Positions 52,034 through 61,214 of a stretch of 64,000 bases of DNA are shown here, in pieces. Both the position numbers and the translations under genes were made by a program. This stretch comes from Promethearchaeota archaeon (GTDB lineage Archaea; Asgardarchaeota; Lokiarchaeia; Sigyniarchaeales; SOKP01), in contig JAGXNS010000004.1 of NCBI GenBank assembly GCA_019894855.1, positions 1 to 64,000 on the forward strand, given 5' to 3'. Within the stretch, counting starts at the first letter, position 1. Every line of letters starts with the position of its first letter. The notes beneath the pieces were generated by a model. The model was not told where the DNA came from, made no database searches, and saw only the letters and a program-made list of their open reading frames with translations.

Positions 52034-54187
52034 ATGCAAACTGCGTATTTTAATCATCCTTTTTTAAAAAAAGATAGAGTATTTTATCGACAGTATCAAA
52101 ATAATATCACAAAAAAGTGCAAAGGAAGAAATTCTTTAATAGTATTGCCAACTGGTTTAGGAAAAACGATTGTTGGGATTTTACTCGTAAGTGAAGCTTT
52201 GGAAAAATATCCAGAATCTAAGATCATTATTCTTGCTCCTACTAGACCTTTAGTTTCACAACATGAAGCATCATGTAAGGATTTTCTTAATGTTGAATCG
52301 GATGAGATTATTTCGTTTACAGGCAAGATTTCGCCTGAAAAGAGAATTTTACTTTTCAACAATTCTAAAATTATTGTATCGACACCTCAAGTAATAAAAA
52401 ACGATGTAGAGAGGGGTCGATACGATTTAAAGCACGTATCTCTAATAATCTTCGACGAAGCTCACAGAACAAGAGGTAATTATGCGTATTGTTTCATATC
52501 AACGGAATATATTAATACCTGCCAAGATCCTCTTATACTAGGATTAACGGCTTCACCAGGAAAAAGCTACCTTCGGATACAGGAATTGTGTGATAGCCTA
52601 TTCATTGAGAATGTTATATTCAAAACCTACGAAGATAAAGATGTAAAAAAGTATATTTACGATATAGATACCCATTTAGAATTTGTTGATTTACCCATTA
52701 AAGTCATCGAATTAAGTGCAGTTTGGTATAATTTATTCGAGAAATTTCTGAAATTCTTCATTGACAAAAAATTATTGCCCCCTAACAAAAGATACTATTC
52801 AAAATTAGATTTCTTAGGGATATCTCGCGATTTAACACTTTCTCTTAAGTACGAGAATGGTTACTTACCGGAATTATCAGAAGAGGATTACTTCGATGCT
52901 CTCTTTTTCAAGACTGATCGAATAATAGATAAAGTTAAAGAAAACTCGTTAAACATTCAATCAATCTTCTCTTATTGCTCAAGTTTTATAACGTTACTTC
53001 ACGCTAAAGATTTATTAGAATCTCAAAATATTACGCTCTTTTTAAAATTTTTAGAAAAAATTGAATGGAAATCCGATCAAGATATCCTTTCGGCTAAAAG
53101 AATTGTCAACTCCGAACACTTCAAATTTATCAAAAACAATCTTTTACAAAATAACATTAACGGCTATTCACATCCTAAAATAGAAAAGTTATTTTCGATA
53201 ATTACTGAAGAAATTGAGGATTATCGAAACAATAAGATAATAGTATTCACCCAATATAGAGCCATGGCTGAATTACTAAGAAATTTAATAGAAGAACGCT
53301 TTGAATCTCGTTTAAGAGTTGAAAAATTTATCGGTCAATCAACCAAACCAGATGATTTTGGATTTTCCCAAGATAAACAAATTGGAATAATTAAACAATT
53401 TAAAAATGGGGCGCTAGACGTACTTGTAGCCACCAGCGTTGCAGAAGAAGGACTTGACATACCTAATGTGGACGCAATTATTTTTTACGAGTCAGTTCCC
53501 TCAGAAATTAGATTAATCCAAAGACGCGGTAGAACAGGTCGATATCGACCTGGAAGGTGCTATCTATTAATAGCCAGACAATCTATCGATGTCCCATTTT
53601 ATAAAGCTGCCGAGCGAAAAGAAATGGCTATGAATTCGGTGCTATCAGATTCAAAACAATTAGAATTATGTAATGAAGTTAAACGAGAACAAATATGCTT
53701 TAAGACAGTTTCAAATAAAATTTCAGAATATGATTTAATTAAAAATTATCGAGAGCGACGCGAAAGAGAAAAGGAATTACTTTCGAATCGATCAATAAAC
53801 GAAATTATCACAGAACTTGATAACTTTGCCCACAGTGAAGAATTTAAAAGATTTAGAGATGTAGGTGTAATTTTTTATTCCGATGTAATAAAGTTGGATA
53901 AATTGAAATTAAAAACTTCAATATTAAAATTAAAAAGAAATCAAAAGGAAAAAAATAAGAAAATGCCAGAAAGAAAAATTTATTTAAATCATAATGTAAA
54001 AACACTAATTAGAATTGCCAAAACTTATAGTGTCGATGGAAAAATGCCTCTTTCGGATTTTAAAGCATTTGCTGAAGAAGAAGATATAATAGAAAAGAAA
54101 TTTTATGCCCATTTTAATCAAGCCTGCTATTTAGGCTACCTTAAAAGAACAACCAAAGAAGTACAATTCCTAAAGGATTACGATTAA
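52034..54187 (+). CDS. Hef/FANCM-type superfamily 2 helicase
   Basis: A 717-aa helicase. Motif I is 'LPTGLGKTIVG', II 'IIFDEAHR' (DEAH), III 'GLTASPG', IV 'IIVFTQYRAMAELL', and VI 'QRRGRTGRYRPG'. The insert between the RecA domains is the helical thumb-like part of the Hef/FANCM family. Residues about 560-717 are a helical or winged tail. No XPF-type nuclease (ERKxxxD) is present, unlike euryarchaeal Hef. Fork restart by the helicase alone is inferred. Confidence 0.85.
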   Translation: MQTAYFNHPFLKKDRVFYRQYQNNITKKCKGRNSLIVLPTGLGKTIVGILLVSEALEKYPESKIIILAPTRPLVSQHEASCKDFLNVESDEIISFTGKISPEKRILLFNNSKIIVSTPQVIKNDVERGRYDLKHVSLIIFDEAHRTRGNYAYCFISTEYINTCQDPLILGLTASPGKSYLRIQELCDSLFIENVIFKTYEDKDVKKYIYDIDTHLEFVDLPIKVIELSAVWYNLFEKFLKFFIDKKLLPPNKRYYSKLDFLGISRDLTLSLKYENGYLPELSEEDYFDALFFKTDRIIDKVKENSLNIQSIFSYCSSFITLLHAKDLLESQNITLFLKFLEKIEWKSDQDILSAKRIVNSEHFKFIKNNLLQNNINGYSHPKIEKLFSIITEEIEDYRNNKIIVFTQYRAMAELLRNLIEERFESRLRVEKFIGQSTKPDDFGFSQDKQIGIIKQFKNGALDVLVATSVAEEGLDIPNVDAIIFYESVPSEIRLIQRRGRTGRYRPGRCYLLIARQSIDVPFYKAAERKEMAMNSVLSDSKQLELCNEVKREQICFKTVSNKISEYDLIKNYRERREREKELLSNRSINEIITELDNFAHSEEFKRFRDVGVIFYSDVIKLDKLKLKTSILKLKRNQKEKNKKMPERKIYLNHNVKTLIRIAKTYSVDGKMPLSDFKAFAEEEDIIEKKFYAHFNQACYLGYLKRTTKEVQFLKDYD

Positions 54188-54239
54188 ATCGCAGTTATGT
54201 CATTAGAAATAAATTAAAAAAAAGGAAAGATTAATCAAA

Positions 54240-57200
54240 TCAAATCTTTTCGTCTTGCTTTTTTTTGAAAAGAAGGTATCCAAGAACTACTAAAGTCAAT
54301 ATAATAGGAATGATTATAGTAACTGGACTAATTTGGAAAATATAATATGAGATCGTGATTAGTGAGGCAAAGAATGCAATTATTGAGCCATACTGGCTTG
54401 TAAAATTCTTTAAACGCCTTATAAACATATACACGCGGAAATTCATTTTCTTTATAACTTCTAATTCTTTATCATCAAGCATACTCAGAACTTCTGGATT
54501 TTCGTAATATAAACCAATTTGAGGATCGTATTTCCCTTTCAATTTCCCAGAACTAATTAGAGAAATCAGGCGTTTTTGAATTAGGGGTTTCTTTATCTTT
54601 AATTCATTCTGCAAAAAACTTAAGGTAAGGAACTCGTTTGCCACAGCTTTGATTGCAAATTCCACGTATGATTTCACAATTAATTCCTCTAATGTCTTAA
54701 CTTTCTCTCTTAGAATTTCATTAAACTCTAATACGAATCGGTCAAAATCATCAATGATGTGCTTATTTTTAGTTTCAAAATCATTAGAATTTCTATTAAA
54801 TTCCTTATACATATCTTTAATTCTTCTATTTGTATTCCTAATCTCTTGCTCGATATACTTATGTTTTTTATTTACTTTTAGATAAGCTCTCTTAAATTGT
54901 TCTGTTTCAATATAATCTTCAACCCTCGCCTGTAAAGTTCCTAATAATTGGCTTAAATGGATATTATTATTGGTAATCGTTAGTACTAATTTACCTCGAT
55001 CTGTCTCAAACCTTATAGATTTTATCCTATCATTTATTGCTTGAACTTTCTCTTCTATCATTGCTTTGATCTCATTTTTATGAGAGACATAAAATTCTCT
55101 CGCTTCGGTCTCAAACTTCCTTGTTTCATAAGATAAACTAATAGTCGATTTCAATTTATTTTCGATTTTTTCGTCAACTTGCCTTAGTCTAATTATAATA
55201 TTCTCCTTTCTGCTTTCAAGAATCTCATTCATCTTAATAAGGGAGTCAGTTCTCACTACATCGTAGGAAGTTTTAGTCAATTGATTCTCAAATTCGATTT
55301 TTACTGTATCTAGTAAATCGATTATAAATATTTGTAAGTCTTTAAAAAGAATCAAATTTTCTTTAATATTCAAAATCGCTTTCTCATTATTGTTTATAAC
55401 CGCCTTTAGACCATTAATCAGTTCCATGTTTTCTAATCTATTCTCATCAATATTTAACTCTTTTGTCTTAGTGTTGTATTGGACAGTAATAGATTCCTTC
55501 AAATCGCTTAAATCATTAATTCTATTTTGAACTTCTAGCAAGTTTACTCCAAGAGTTTTGTTTTTTATACACGAATCGTATAGGGCTAATAATTTTCCTA
55601 CTGCTTCCTGGGTTTGCTTAATAATTCTATTTTCTGTGAAATTTTTTAACTCTCTATTCTTATAATAAGTTTCAGTGTGAACTATAAGTTCTTTTTTATC
55701 TTCAAGTAAATCACCTTGCAATTTAGACACCTCTATCATGCCTTTAATTCTCGGAATTATCACTCTACATTTGAGTTTAAGCTTATCGGCCAATTTTTTA
55801 AGACTAATTGTGTCTGTATGCTCCTCCTCACTCATTAATATAATCTCTTGAGAAATGATGTCATTAACATATTCTTCCTTTAGTTTATCAACTTCCTCAG
55901 TAAGAAATACTTTAAATTTCTCCCATTGTATAATTTTTATCGAACTTTCATTAAGATCTGTGATAATTGCTTTTAGATTTGTTATCTTATTAGAAAAAAC
56001 CTTGTTACTTTCGTTAAAATCAATTAAAATTTTATCAAAACCACTAATAACATTTGGGATTTCATTTACTTTGGTTTGATCAATGTTTAACCTGTAATTT
56101 TCTAACTTAGCCTTAAAATTTTGGATAGTATCTGAAACAAAACTATCAAAATCCTCAACACCTGCCCTGTTTCTTTCTTCTATAACCTTTTCTTTTAAAA
56201 ATTGCTCCTGTTCGGCTATGAACTCAATGATATTTTCTTCCAGACTGTCAAGCTTTTCATTTATATATTTATAAAGCGGAAATAGTTTCTGTTTAAAAGA
56301 AGTGTTCTTTTTAACCATAGCTTTTAAGCTTTGAATTTCATTTGTTTTTTCTTTTAGTAAATTATCCGCTTCCTTCTTAATAATCTTAAATGCTTCTTGA
56401 TATTGATTTTGAGTGGCTATATGTTTAACTTCCTCTTTAATTTGAAGAATTCCTTCCTGAATTTTATCCCTAACATTTCCTATCTGTCTATTTAAATTGT
56501 TGAAAAACTGAAAACCAATAGTGTAATCAGCAAAAATCAAATCAAAGTTTTCTTTAAAATTAATCCATTTCTGTATTATTTTCTTATGGTTCTTTGCGAT
56601 CTTTTTCTCCTTTGTTGTAATCTGATGCGAAACCTTGTAGATAACTGAATCGTATTTGCTTACGACTTGGGCTATTTTATTAAACGCATTTATGATAAGA
56701 TTTAATTTTTCTTCATCATAACCCTTTTCAAGAACCTCTATAATGTAATTTCTAAAAGAATCTATCTCGCGATTTACCTGATCCTGAATATCGTATATTT
56801 TATTATCTAATTCGTCTAAGATATTGCTAAATTTTTTTAAACTTTCCATCTCTTGGATCTTTTCTAGGAGATAATTATTTAATTCACCTAAACGCTTTTG
56901 TAATAAAGAATAAGACTTATTCCATTGAGATATTTCAGAACCTAAAGCAGCTTGTAGGTTGATGTATACAAGTTCTTGATTGAAAGATGTTTCTATGTTT
57001 TTATTAAGAAAATCTGCTTCCATTAATGAATCTCGCAATACAAACTTCAACCTTTCTTTAGCGAAATCAACTTCGTCTATCATAAGATAGGATTCTATTT
57101 CTTCTTTAATTTGAGGAATCGTGTTCTTAAGCTTCAAAGTCATATTGTAAATATCGTTTTTAATTTCCTTCAGTTTAGCTTTTTCTTCGAAAAGTCTTTC

Positions 57201-58643
57201 GCTGTTAATTTCCTTATCGGAAATAATTATGTTTTTGTACAATACATCTAAACAAAAGTAAAATTTTGTTTTAAATAAATATGCCTTTTTTGATCTAATC
57301 TCTCCTTCAAAAAAATGGTTGCTTATTAAGTCATAGATGATTGGAAAGATATCTTCTTTTAATTTCACGGGTTCCTGTTGGTAGGAACTTTTATATTTTT
57401 TGTAAATATCCGAAAGTGAAATGATGCTATTATTACCTAGCTGGTCATAGACTTCTTGGATAATTTTCTTTTTGTCTTGACTTAAATTTAGTAGGTAATC
57501 GTTAAATTCAAATGAAATATCGATATTCTTCAAAGTAAACATATAATTGAGGTTAATATACAATACAATCTCTTCTACTCCATGACTTAAGCCAAATGTA
57601 GTTTTTATCTGGTTTAAATCGATAAAATTATCTGTTTCTAACCGCCTAAATACAACTCTCTCGATTTCTTCGATAAAACGATTCCAGATAACAGATAATA
57701 AAATTACTAACTTAGTAACATTTCTTAACGCTACTAAGTTCCAACCTTCTTTATCTTTCAAAAATGAGTCTAATTTTTGGGTGATAAAAGAATAAATTCT
57801 TGCTGGGTTGTAATCTATCAGCCACGAATAAATATCGAAAAGGTTTACACACCAAAATGTAGATGCAATATCTCCTCCAATTGATTCTATGACAAAGCCT
57901 CCATTTGGCTGTTGAAATTGATAGAAATGCTGAATTTCTTTATCTTTTACGTCTGAATCTAAATCAAAGAACTTTAGACTGAGAAGTTTAAAAATTAGTG
58001 ATATATCTTTCTTTCTTTCTCTTAAATATTGACGGAATTGCTCTTTGAAAACCCTTACATCAACACCGATAAGCATGAGACTTTCAACTACATAGTAAAA
58101 AGTCTCCCCCATAGGTCCTTGAATACATAATTCGCATTGTTTGTCAAGGCAATGTAAGAATCCATTATTTCTTTTATGATCGTAAATAAAGTTTTTAATT
58201 TTTTCAATAATTATATCTTGCCCTTTAGACGCTAGGTATTGTTGGAGCACTCCTAATAACTCTAAACTTGCTAGAGCATAGTATGTTGACCAAATATCAG
58301 GTGTTTTTACTGAATAAGGCGATGCTTTAAATCCCAATTGATCTTTTTCAATTATCTCAACTTCACAATTTTTTACATATTCTAAGAAAACTTCACTGTG
58401 GTCGTCCACTTTTTGTTTGATATACTTCCTCAGAAGGAGAAACCAAAAAAGATCCTCTAAATTTAAAGATGATTCTTTAATTAAGTTTCTATTATAATTT
58501 TGATATAATTCTAAAACTTTATTGTAATTACTTAAGTAGAAATTGCCGATATCCTTTCTATTTGCTAAAACAAAAGATTTAAAAGGCTCCTTTTTGAATT
58601 CCGTAATGTACGGGTATGCTGTCTTGTTCTCTACATTTGTCAA
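54240..58643 (-). CDS. giant toroid / coiled-coil / winged-helix membrane protein
   Basis: A 1467-aa protein. About residues 90-310 have prenyltransferase-like alpha-toroid repeats ('RNNGFLHC...GPMGETFYYVVESL', 'QQPNGGFV...GGDIASTFWC'). Three winged-helix-like segments follow at about 395-470, 940-1000 and 1320-1385 ('SFLQNELKIKKPLIQKRLIS'), separated by long coiled coils (Lys/Glu-rich heptads). Two transmembrane helices sit at the C-terminus. There is no Walker motif, so it is not an SMC ATPase. The role is unknown: a membrane-bound tether is suggested by shape. It converges on the helicase gene. Confidence 0.7.
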   Translation of the reverse strand: MTNVENKTAYPYITEFKKEPFKSFVLANRKDIGNFYLSNYNKVLELYQNYNRNLIKESSLNLEDLFWFLLLRKYIKQKVDDHSEVFLEYVKNCEVEIIEKDQLGFKASPYSVKTPDIWSTYYALASLELLGVLQQYLASKGQDIIIEKIKNFIYDHKRNNGFLHCLDKQCELCIQGPMGETFYYVVESLMLIGVDVRVFKEQFRQYLRERKKDISLIFKLLSLKFFDLDSDVKDKEIQHFYQFQQPNGGFVIESIGGDIASTFWCVNLFDIYSWLIDYNPARIYSFITQKLDSFLKDKEGWNLVALRNVTKLVILLSVIWNRFIEEIERVVFRRLETDNFIDLNQIKTTFGLSHGVEEIVLYINLNYMFTLKNIDISFEFNDYLLNLSQDKKKIIQEVYDQLGNNSIISLSDIYKKYKSSYQQEPVKLKEDIFPIIYDLISNHFFEGEIRSKKAYLFKTKFYFCLDVLYKNIIISDKEINSERLFEEKAKLKEIKNDIYNMTLKLKNTIPQIKEEIESYLMIDEVDFAKERLKFVLRDSLMEADFLNKNIETSFNQELVYINLQAALGSEISQWNKSYSLLQKRLGELNNYLLEKIQEMESLKKFSNILDELDNKIYDIQDQVNREIDSFRNYIIEVLEKGYDEEKLNLIINAFNKIAQVVSKYDSVIYKVSHQITTKEKKIAKNHKKIIQKWINFKENFDLIFADYTIGFQFFNNLNRQIGNVRDKIQEGILQIKEEVKHIATQNQYQEAFKIIKKEADNLLKEKTNEIQSLKAMVKKNTSFKQKLFPLYKYINEKLDSLEENIIEFIAEQEQFLKEKVIEERNRAGVEDFDSFVSDTIQNFKAKLENYRLNIDQTKVNEIPNVISGFDKILIDFNESNKVFSNKITNLKAIITDLNESSIKIIQWEKFKVFLTEEVDKLKEEYVNDIISQEIILMSEEEHTDTISLKKLADKLKLKCRVIIPRIKGMIEVSKLQGDLLEDKKELIVHTETYYKNRELKNFTENRIIKQTQEAVGKLLALYDSCIKNKTLGVNLLEVQNRINDLSDLKESITVQYNTKTKELNIDENRLENMELINGLKAVINNNEKAILNIKENLILFKDLQIFIIDLLDTVKIEFENQLTKTSYDVVRTDSLIKMNEILESRKENIIIRLRQVDEKIENKLKSTISLSYETRKFETEAREFYVSHKNEIKAMIEEKVQAINDRIKSIRFETDRGKLVLTITNNNIHLSQLLGTLQARVEDYIETEQFKRAYLKVNKKHKYIEQEIRNTNRRIKDMYKEFNRNSNDFETKNKHIIDDFDRFVLEFNEILREKVKTLEELIVKSYVEFAIKAVANEFLTLSFLQNELKIKKPLIQKRLISLISSGKLKGKYDPQIGLYYENPEVLSMLDDKELEVIKKMNFRVYMFIRRLKNFTSQYGSIIAFFASLITISYYIFQISPVTIIIPIILTLVVLGYLLFKKKQDEKI

Positions 58644-58769
58644 CTAAAAAACCCCAAACTTCTTTTTAATAGTATAACAATAATAAAAATTTTCGAATTT
58701 ATTTTTTTAGTATTGTTTTGTTTGATGCATTTGAATTTATCAATATGATACAAAAAAGTTAATTCTGGC

Positions 58770-58792
58770 ACTGAAATCTTTAAAGATTCAGT
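58770..58792. promoter_or_regulatory. palindrome upstream of dehydratase operon
   Basis: ACTGAA-A-TCTTT and AAAGATTCAGT form an 11+11 palindrome with one extra A. Outer TGATAC (58746) and GTATCA (58791) are also inverse complements. It lies about 65 bases before the proposed ATT start and may be an operator for the dehydratase genes or for the divergent coiled-coil gene. Confidence 0.5.
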
Positions 58793-58854
58793 ATCATTTA
58801 ATAATGTAGTTAATTTATTTTCTCTAATTAGGATATAAGGAGATTGAGGATACA

Positions 58855-59910
58855 ATTACTATTGATAAGAAATGTATTGGATGGTTATGTAGTTATACAC
58901 CTATAGAACTCATCTATGCTGCAGATTTTCTTCCATATCGAATAATAGGCCATTCAAATCCGCCACAAAACGCAGATTCTTATATTCATCCTAATTTCTG
59001 TCAATTTATAAAGTCTACAATTGATGTGGCAATAGAAGGTGGATATGACTTTCTCGATGGAGTTATTTTCGTAAACTCTTGTGACGCAATGAGACGACTC
59101 CACGATGTTTGGAAAAGATATGTTCCGACGAAGTTTATTCATATATTAGATATTCCTATGGGTAATTTATCTTTAGGGTCAAAGTATTTCGAAAATGAGT
59201 TTCTAAAGCTTAGAAACGCACTCGAAAAATATACATCTTCCCCAATTAAAGAGGAGGATATTAAAAATGCCATTGATATTTTTAATAATTCTCGGTTATT
59301 GTACAACCAGCTGAACTCGTTAAGAATGGAAGATCCTCCCTTGATTACAGCTGGTAGTTTAATGAAAATCACATCAGATTTCTTCAAAGCCGAGCCAGAA
59401 GCTTGGAATGAAAGAACTAAACAGCTCATAAAAGAGATAAAATCGAAACCTACGAATGTAGAACAAAACAAAAACCCTAGAATCCTTTTATCAGGAAGTC
59501 CACTCCACGAAATAGAATTCATTAAATTTATAGAAGAGATTGGATTGAATGTTGTATACGAAGATCTTTGTACTGGAAGTAAATTTTTTGATTTGAATGT
59601 TAAGTCTTCCAATAATTTAATATCTTCATTAAGCGAAGCTTATTTAACAAGGACCCCATGCGCGCGAATGATGCAAATAAAAGAAAGGGCTGCTCAAATC
59701 ATAAAAACTTCAAAAAACTTCAATGTCGACGGAGTTATCCACCATTCCTTAAAATTTTGCGATACTTATTTGTATGATGTTCCTGCTTTGAAAGAAATCT
59801 TGGTAGAAAATGGATTACCGGTTTTATTCATCGAAAGTGATGGCGGGTTAGGAGATGTAAATCAAATTAGAACGAGAATTGAAGCCTTCTCAGAAATGAT
59901 TAAAAATTAA
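58855..59910 (+). CDS. 2-hydroxyacyl-CoA dehydratase/benzoyl-CoA reductase subunit, probable ATT start
   Basis: A 351-aa subunit of the HgdB/BcrC family. The family N-terminus is readable: 'IGWLCSYTPIELIYAADFLP', 'PYRIIGHSN', 'VNSCDAMRRLHDVW', later 'CARMMQIKERAAQI' and the ending 'NQIRTRIEAFSEM'. The conserved part starts about 50 codons before the first GTG (59026). The frame is open back to TAA at 58825 with no ATG, GTG or TTG; ATT at 58855, with AAGGAG/GAGG just upstream, gives the usual protein start. Cys residues bind a [4Fe-4S] cluster. The activator ATPase (HgdC) is not in the window. Confidence 0.85.
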   Translation: MTIDKKCIGWLCSYTPIELIYAADFLPYRIIGHSNPPQNADSYIHPNFCQFIKSTIDVAIEGGYDFLDGVIFVNSCDAMRRLHDVWKRYVPTKFIHILDIPMGNLSLGSKYFENEFLKLRNALEKYTSSPIKEEDIKNAIDIFNNSRLLYNQLNSLRMEDPPLITAGSLMKITSDFFKAEPEAWNERTKQLIKEIKSKPTNVEQNKNPRILLSGSPLHEIEFIKFIEEIGLNVVYEDLCTGSKFFDLNVKSSNNLISSLSEAYLTRTPCARMMQIKERAAQIIKTSKNFNVDGVIHHSLKFCDTYLYDVPALKEILVENGLPVLFIESDGGLGDVNQIRTRIEAFSEMIKN

Positions 59911-59923
59911 CAAGGTGGTAAAA

Positions 59924-61144
59924 ATGGTATCTCATAACATGTTAAAAAAATATTTTGAACAATTGGAAACCGGTCTTAAAAATAAACTTGAAACAAAAGT
60001 TACCGCTCGTAGAAGATTTGTATACGAGATAGCACGGATTGGTTCTCGTATATTTGACAACGACTGGTCAATTGCTTGGACTACGGTATTTGTCCCTTAC
60101 GAAATACTTAATTCCATGAGTGTTTCTGGAATGTTTGTAGAATTTTTTGGAGCGATGCTTGCTGGAACAGGAATATCCAGTAAATACCTTGACCTCTCTG
60201 AAAGTAAAGGTTTTTCAACCGACAGTTGTTCTTACCATAGAACTATAATTGGGGCTGCAATGGATGGTTTGCTTCCTGAACCAGATGTGCTTATTGGTGC
60301 CAGTATTCCATGTAATGGTGGCGTTAAAGCTTTAAAGCGAATTGGAGAAATCTTCAATAAAGATGTGTTTATATTAAACATACCTATTGAGACAACTCCA
60401 GACGCTGTTGATTACTTAACTGATCAATATAAAGAAATGATAGAATATGTTGAAAATGAAACAGGCCGTAAACTTGACTATGATAAACTTAAGAAAACAA
60501 TCAAATATAACAACCAAGCAAGAGAATACCTTATAGAAGTTAATAACTTCTGTAAGAATGTTCCTTGTCCTGCAAACTCAAACGATCTAAAAAATTTCAT
60601 AATTTATATATTGCTTCAAGGAACTGAAGAAGGTGTAGAAGTTGCAAAATTATATAGAGATGAGTTCAAATTTCGTGTTGAGAACGGATTAACGGGTTTA
60701 TCCGAAGAAAAATTTCGTTTGATGTGGATACAGAATAGAATACAGTTTAAAACGGATATTTTAGATCTTCTAGAAAAAAGATTCGGGGCAAATATCGTTA
60801 TCGATGAATTAAACCATATCTGGTGGGAACCTATGGACGAAAACCAACCCTTAAGAAGCTTGGCCCATAGAATGATGATACACCCCATTGTTGGACCTGC
60901 AGAACGCCGTCTCGAAGTTATTACGCAATTAGCTCAAGAATACAAAATTGATGGCGCAGTTAATCCCGCTCACTGGGGGTGCCGTCAATCGGCTGGAGCT
61001 CGAGTGTTGTTTAAAGACGCACTTCAGAAGATTGGAATCCCACTTATTCATTTAGATGTAGATTGCGTAGACGAACGAAACTACGCACCAGGACAAATAA
61101 TGACTCGACTCGAAGCGTTTTTAGAAATGCTTTCTAATTACTGA
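59924..61144 (+). CDS. 2-hydroxyacyl-CoA dehydratase/benzoyl-CoA reductase partner subunit
   Basis: A 406-aa paralogue of the preceding subunit. Cys candidates for the cluster are in 'STDSCSYHRTIIG', 'GASIPCNGGVKAL' and 'HWGCRQSAG'; the same 'TRLEAFLEML' ending occurs. Start chosen at the ATG of 'MVSHNMLKKYF', six bases after AGGTGG; a GTG three codons earlier overlaps that site. The two form the catalytic heterodimer, which removes water from 2-hydroxyacyl-CoA or reduces an aromatic ring. Confidence 0.9.
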   Translation: MVSHNMLKKYFEQLETGLKNKLETKVTARRRFVYEIARIGSRIFDNDWSIAWTTVFVPYEILNSMSVSGMFVEFFGAMLAGTGISSKYLDLSESKGFSTDSCSYHRTIIGAAMDGLLPEPDVLIGASIPCNGGVKALKRIGEIFNKDVFILNIPIETTPDAVDYLTDQYKEMIEYVENETGRKLDYDKLKKTIKYNNQAREYLIEVNNFCKNVPCPANSNDLKNFIIYILLQGTEEGVEVAKLYRDEFKFRVENGLTGLSEEKFRLMWIQNRIQFKTDILDLLEKRFGANIVIDELNHIWWEPMDENQPLRSLAHRMMIHPIVGPAERRLEVITQLAQEYKIDGAVNPAHWGCRQSAGARVLFKDALQKIGIPLIHLDVDCVDERNYAPGQIMTRLEAFLEMLSNY

Positions 61145-61190
61145 TTATAGCAGTTATAAAATAACTAAAATATATAAATTAAAAAATATA

Positions 61191-61211
61191 AAAAAAAGGA
61201 GTAATTCTCCT
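61191..61211 (-). terminator. hairpin plus U-tract terminator
   Basis: AGGAG-AATTA-CTCCT followed by seven T on the minus strand, just after the Fe-S protein gene end. It also separates the convergent dehydratase operon. Confidence 0.6.
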
Positions 61212-61214
61212 CGC

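Noticed and set aside
58640-58855. 71-aa minus-strand reading frame between the coiled-coil gene and the dehydratase gene
   Set aside because: It overlaps the promoter, the palindrome and the dehydratase start and has no recognisable features.
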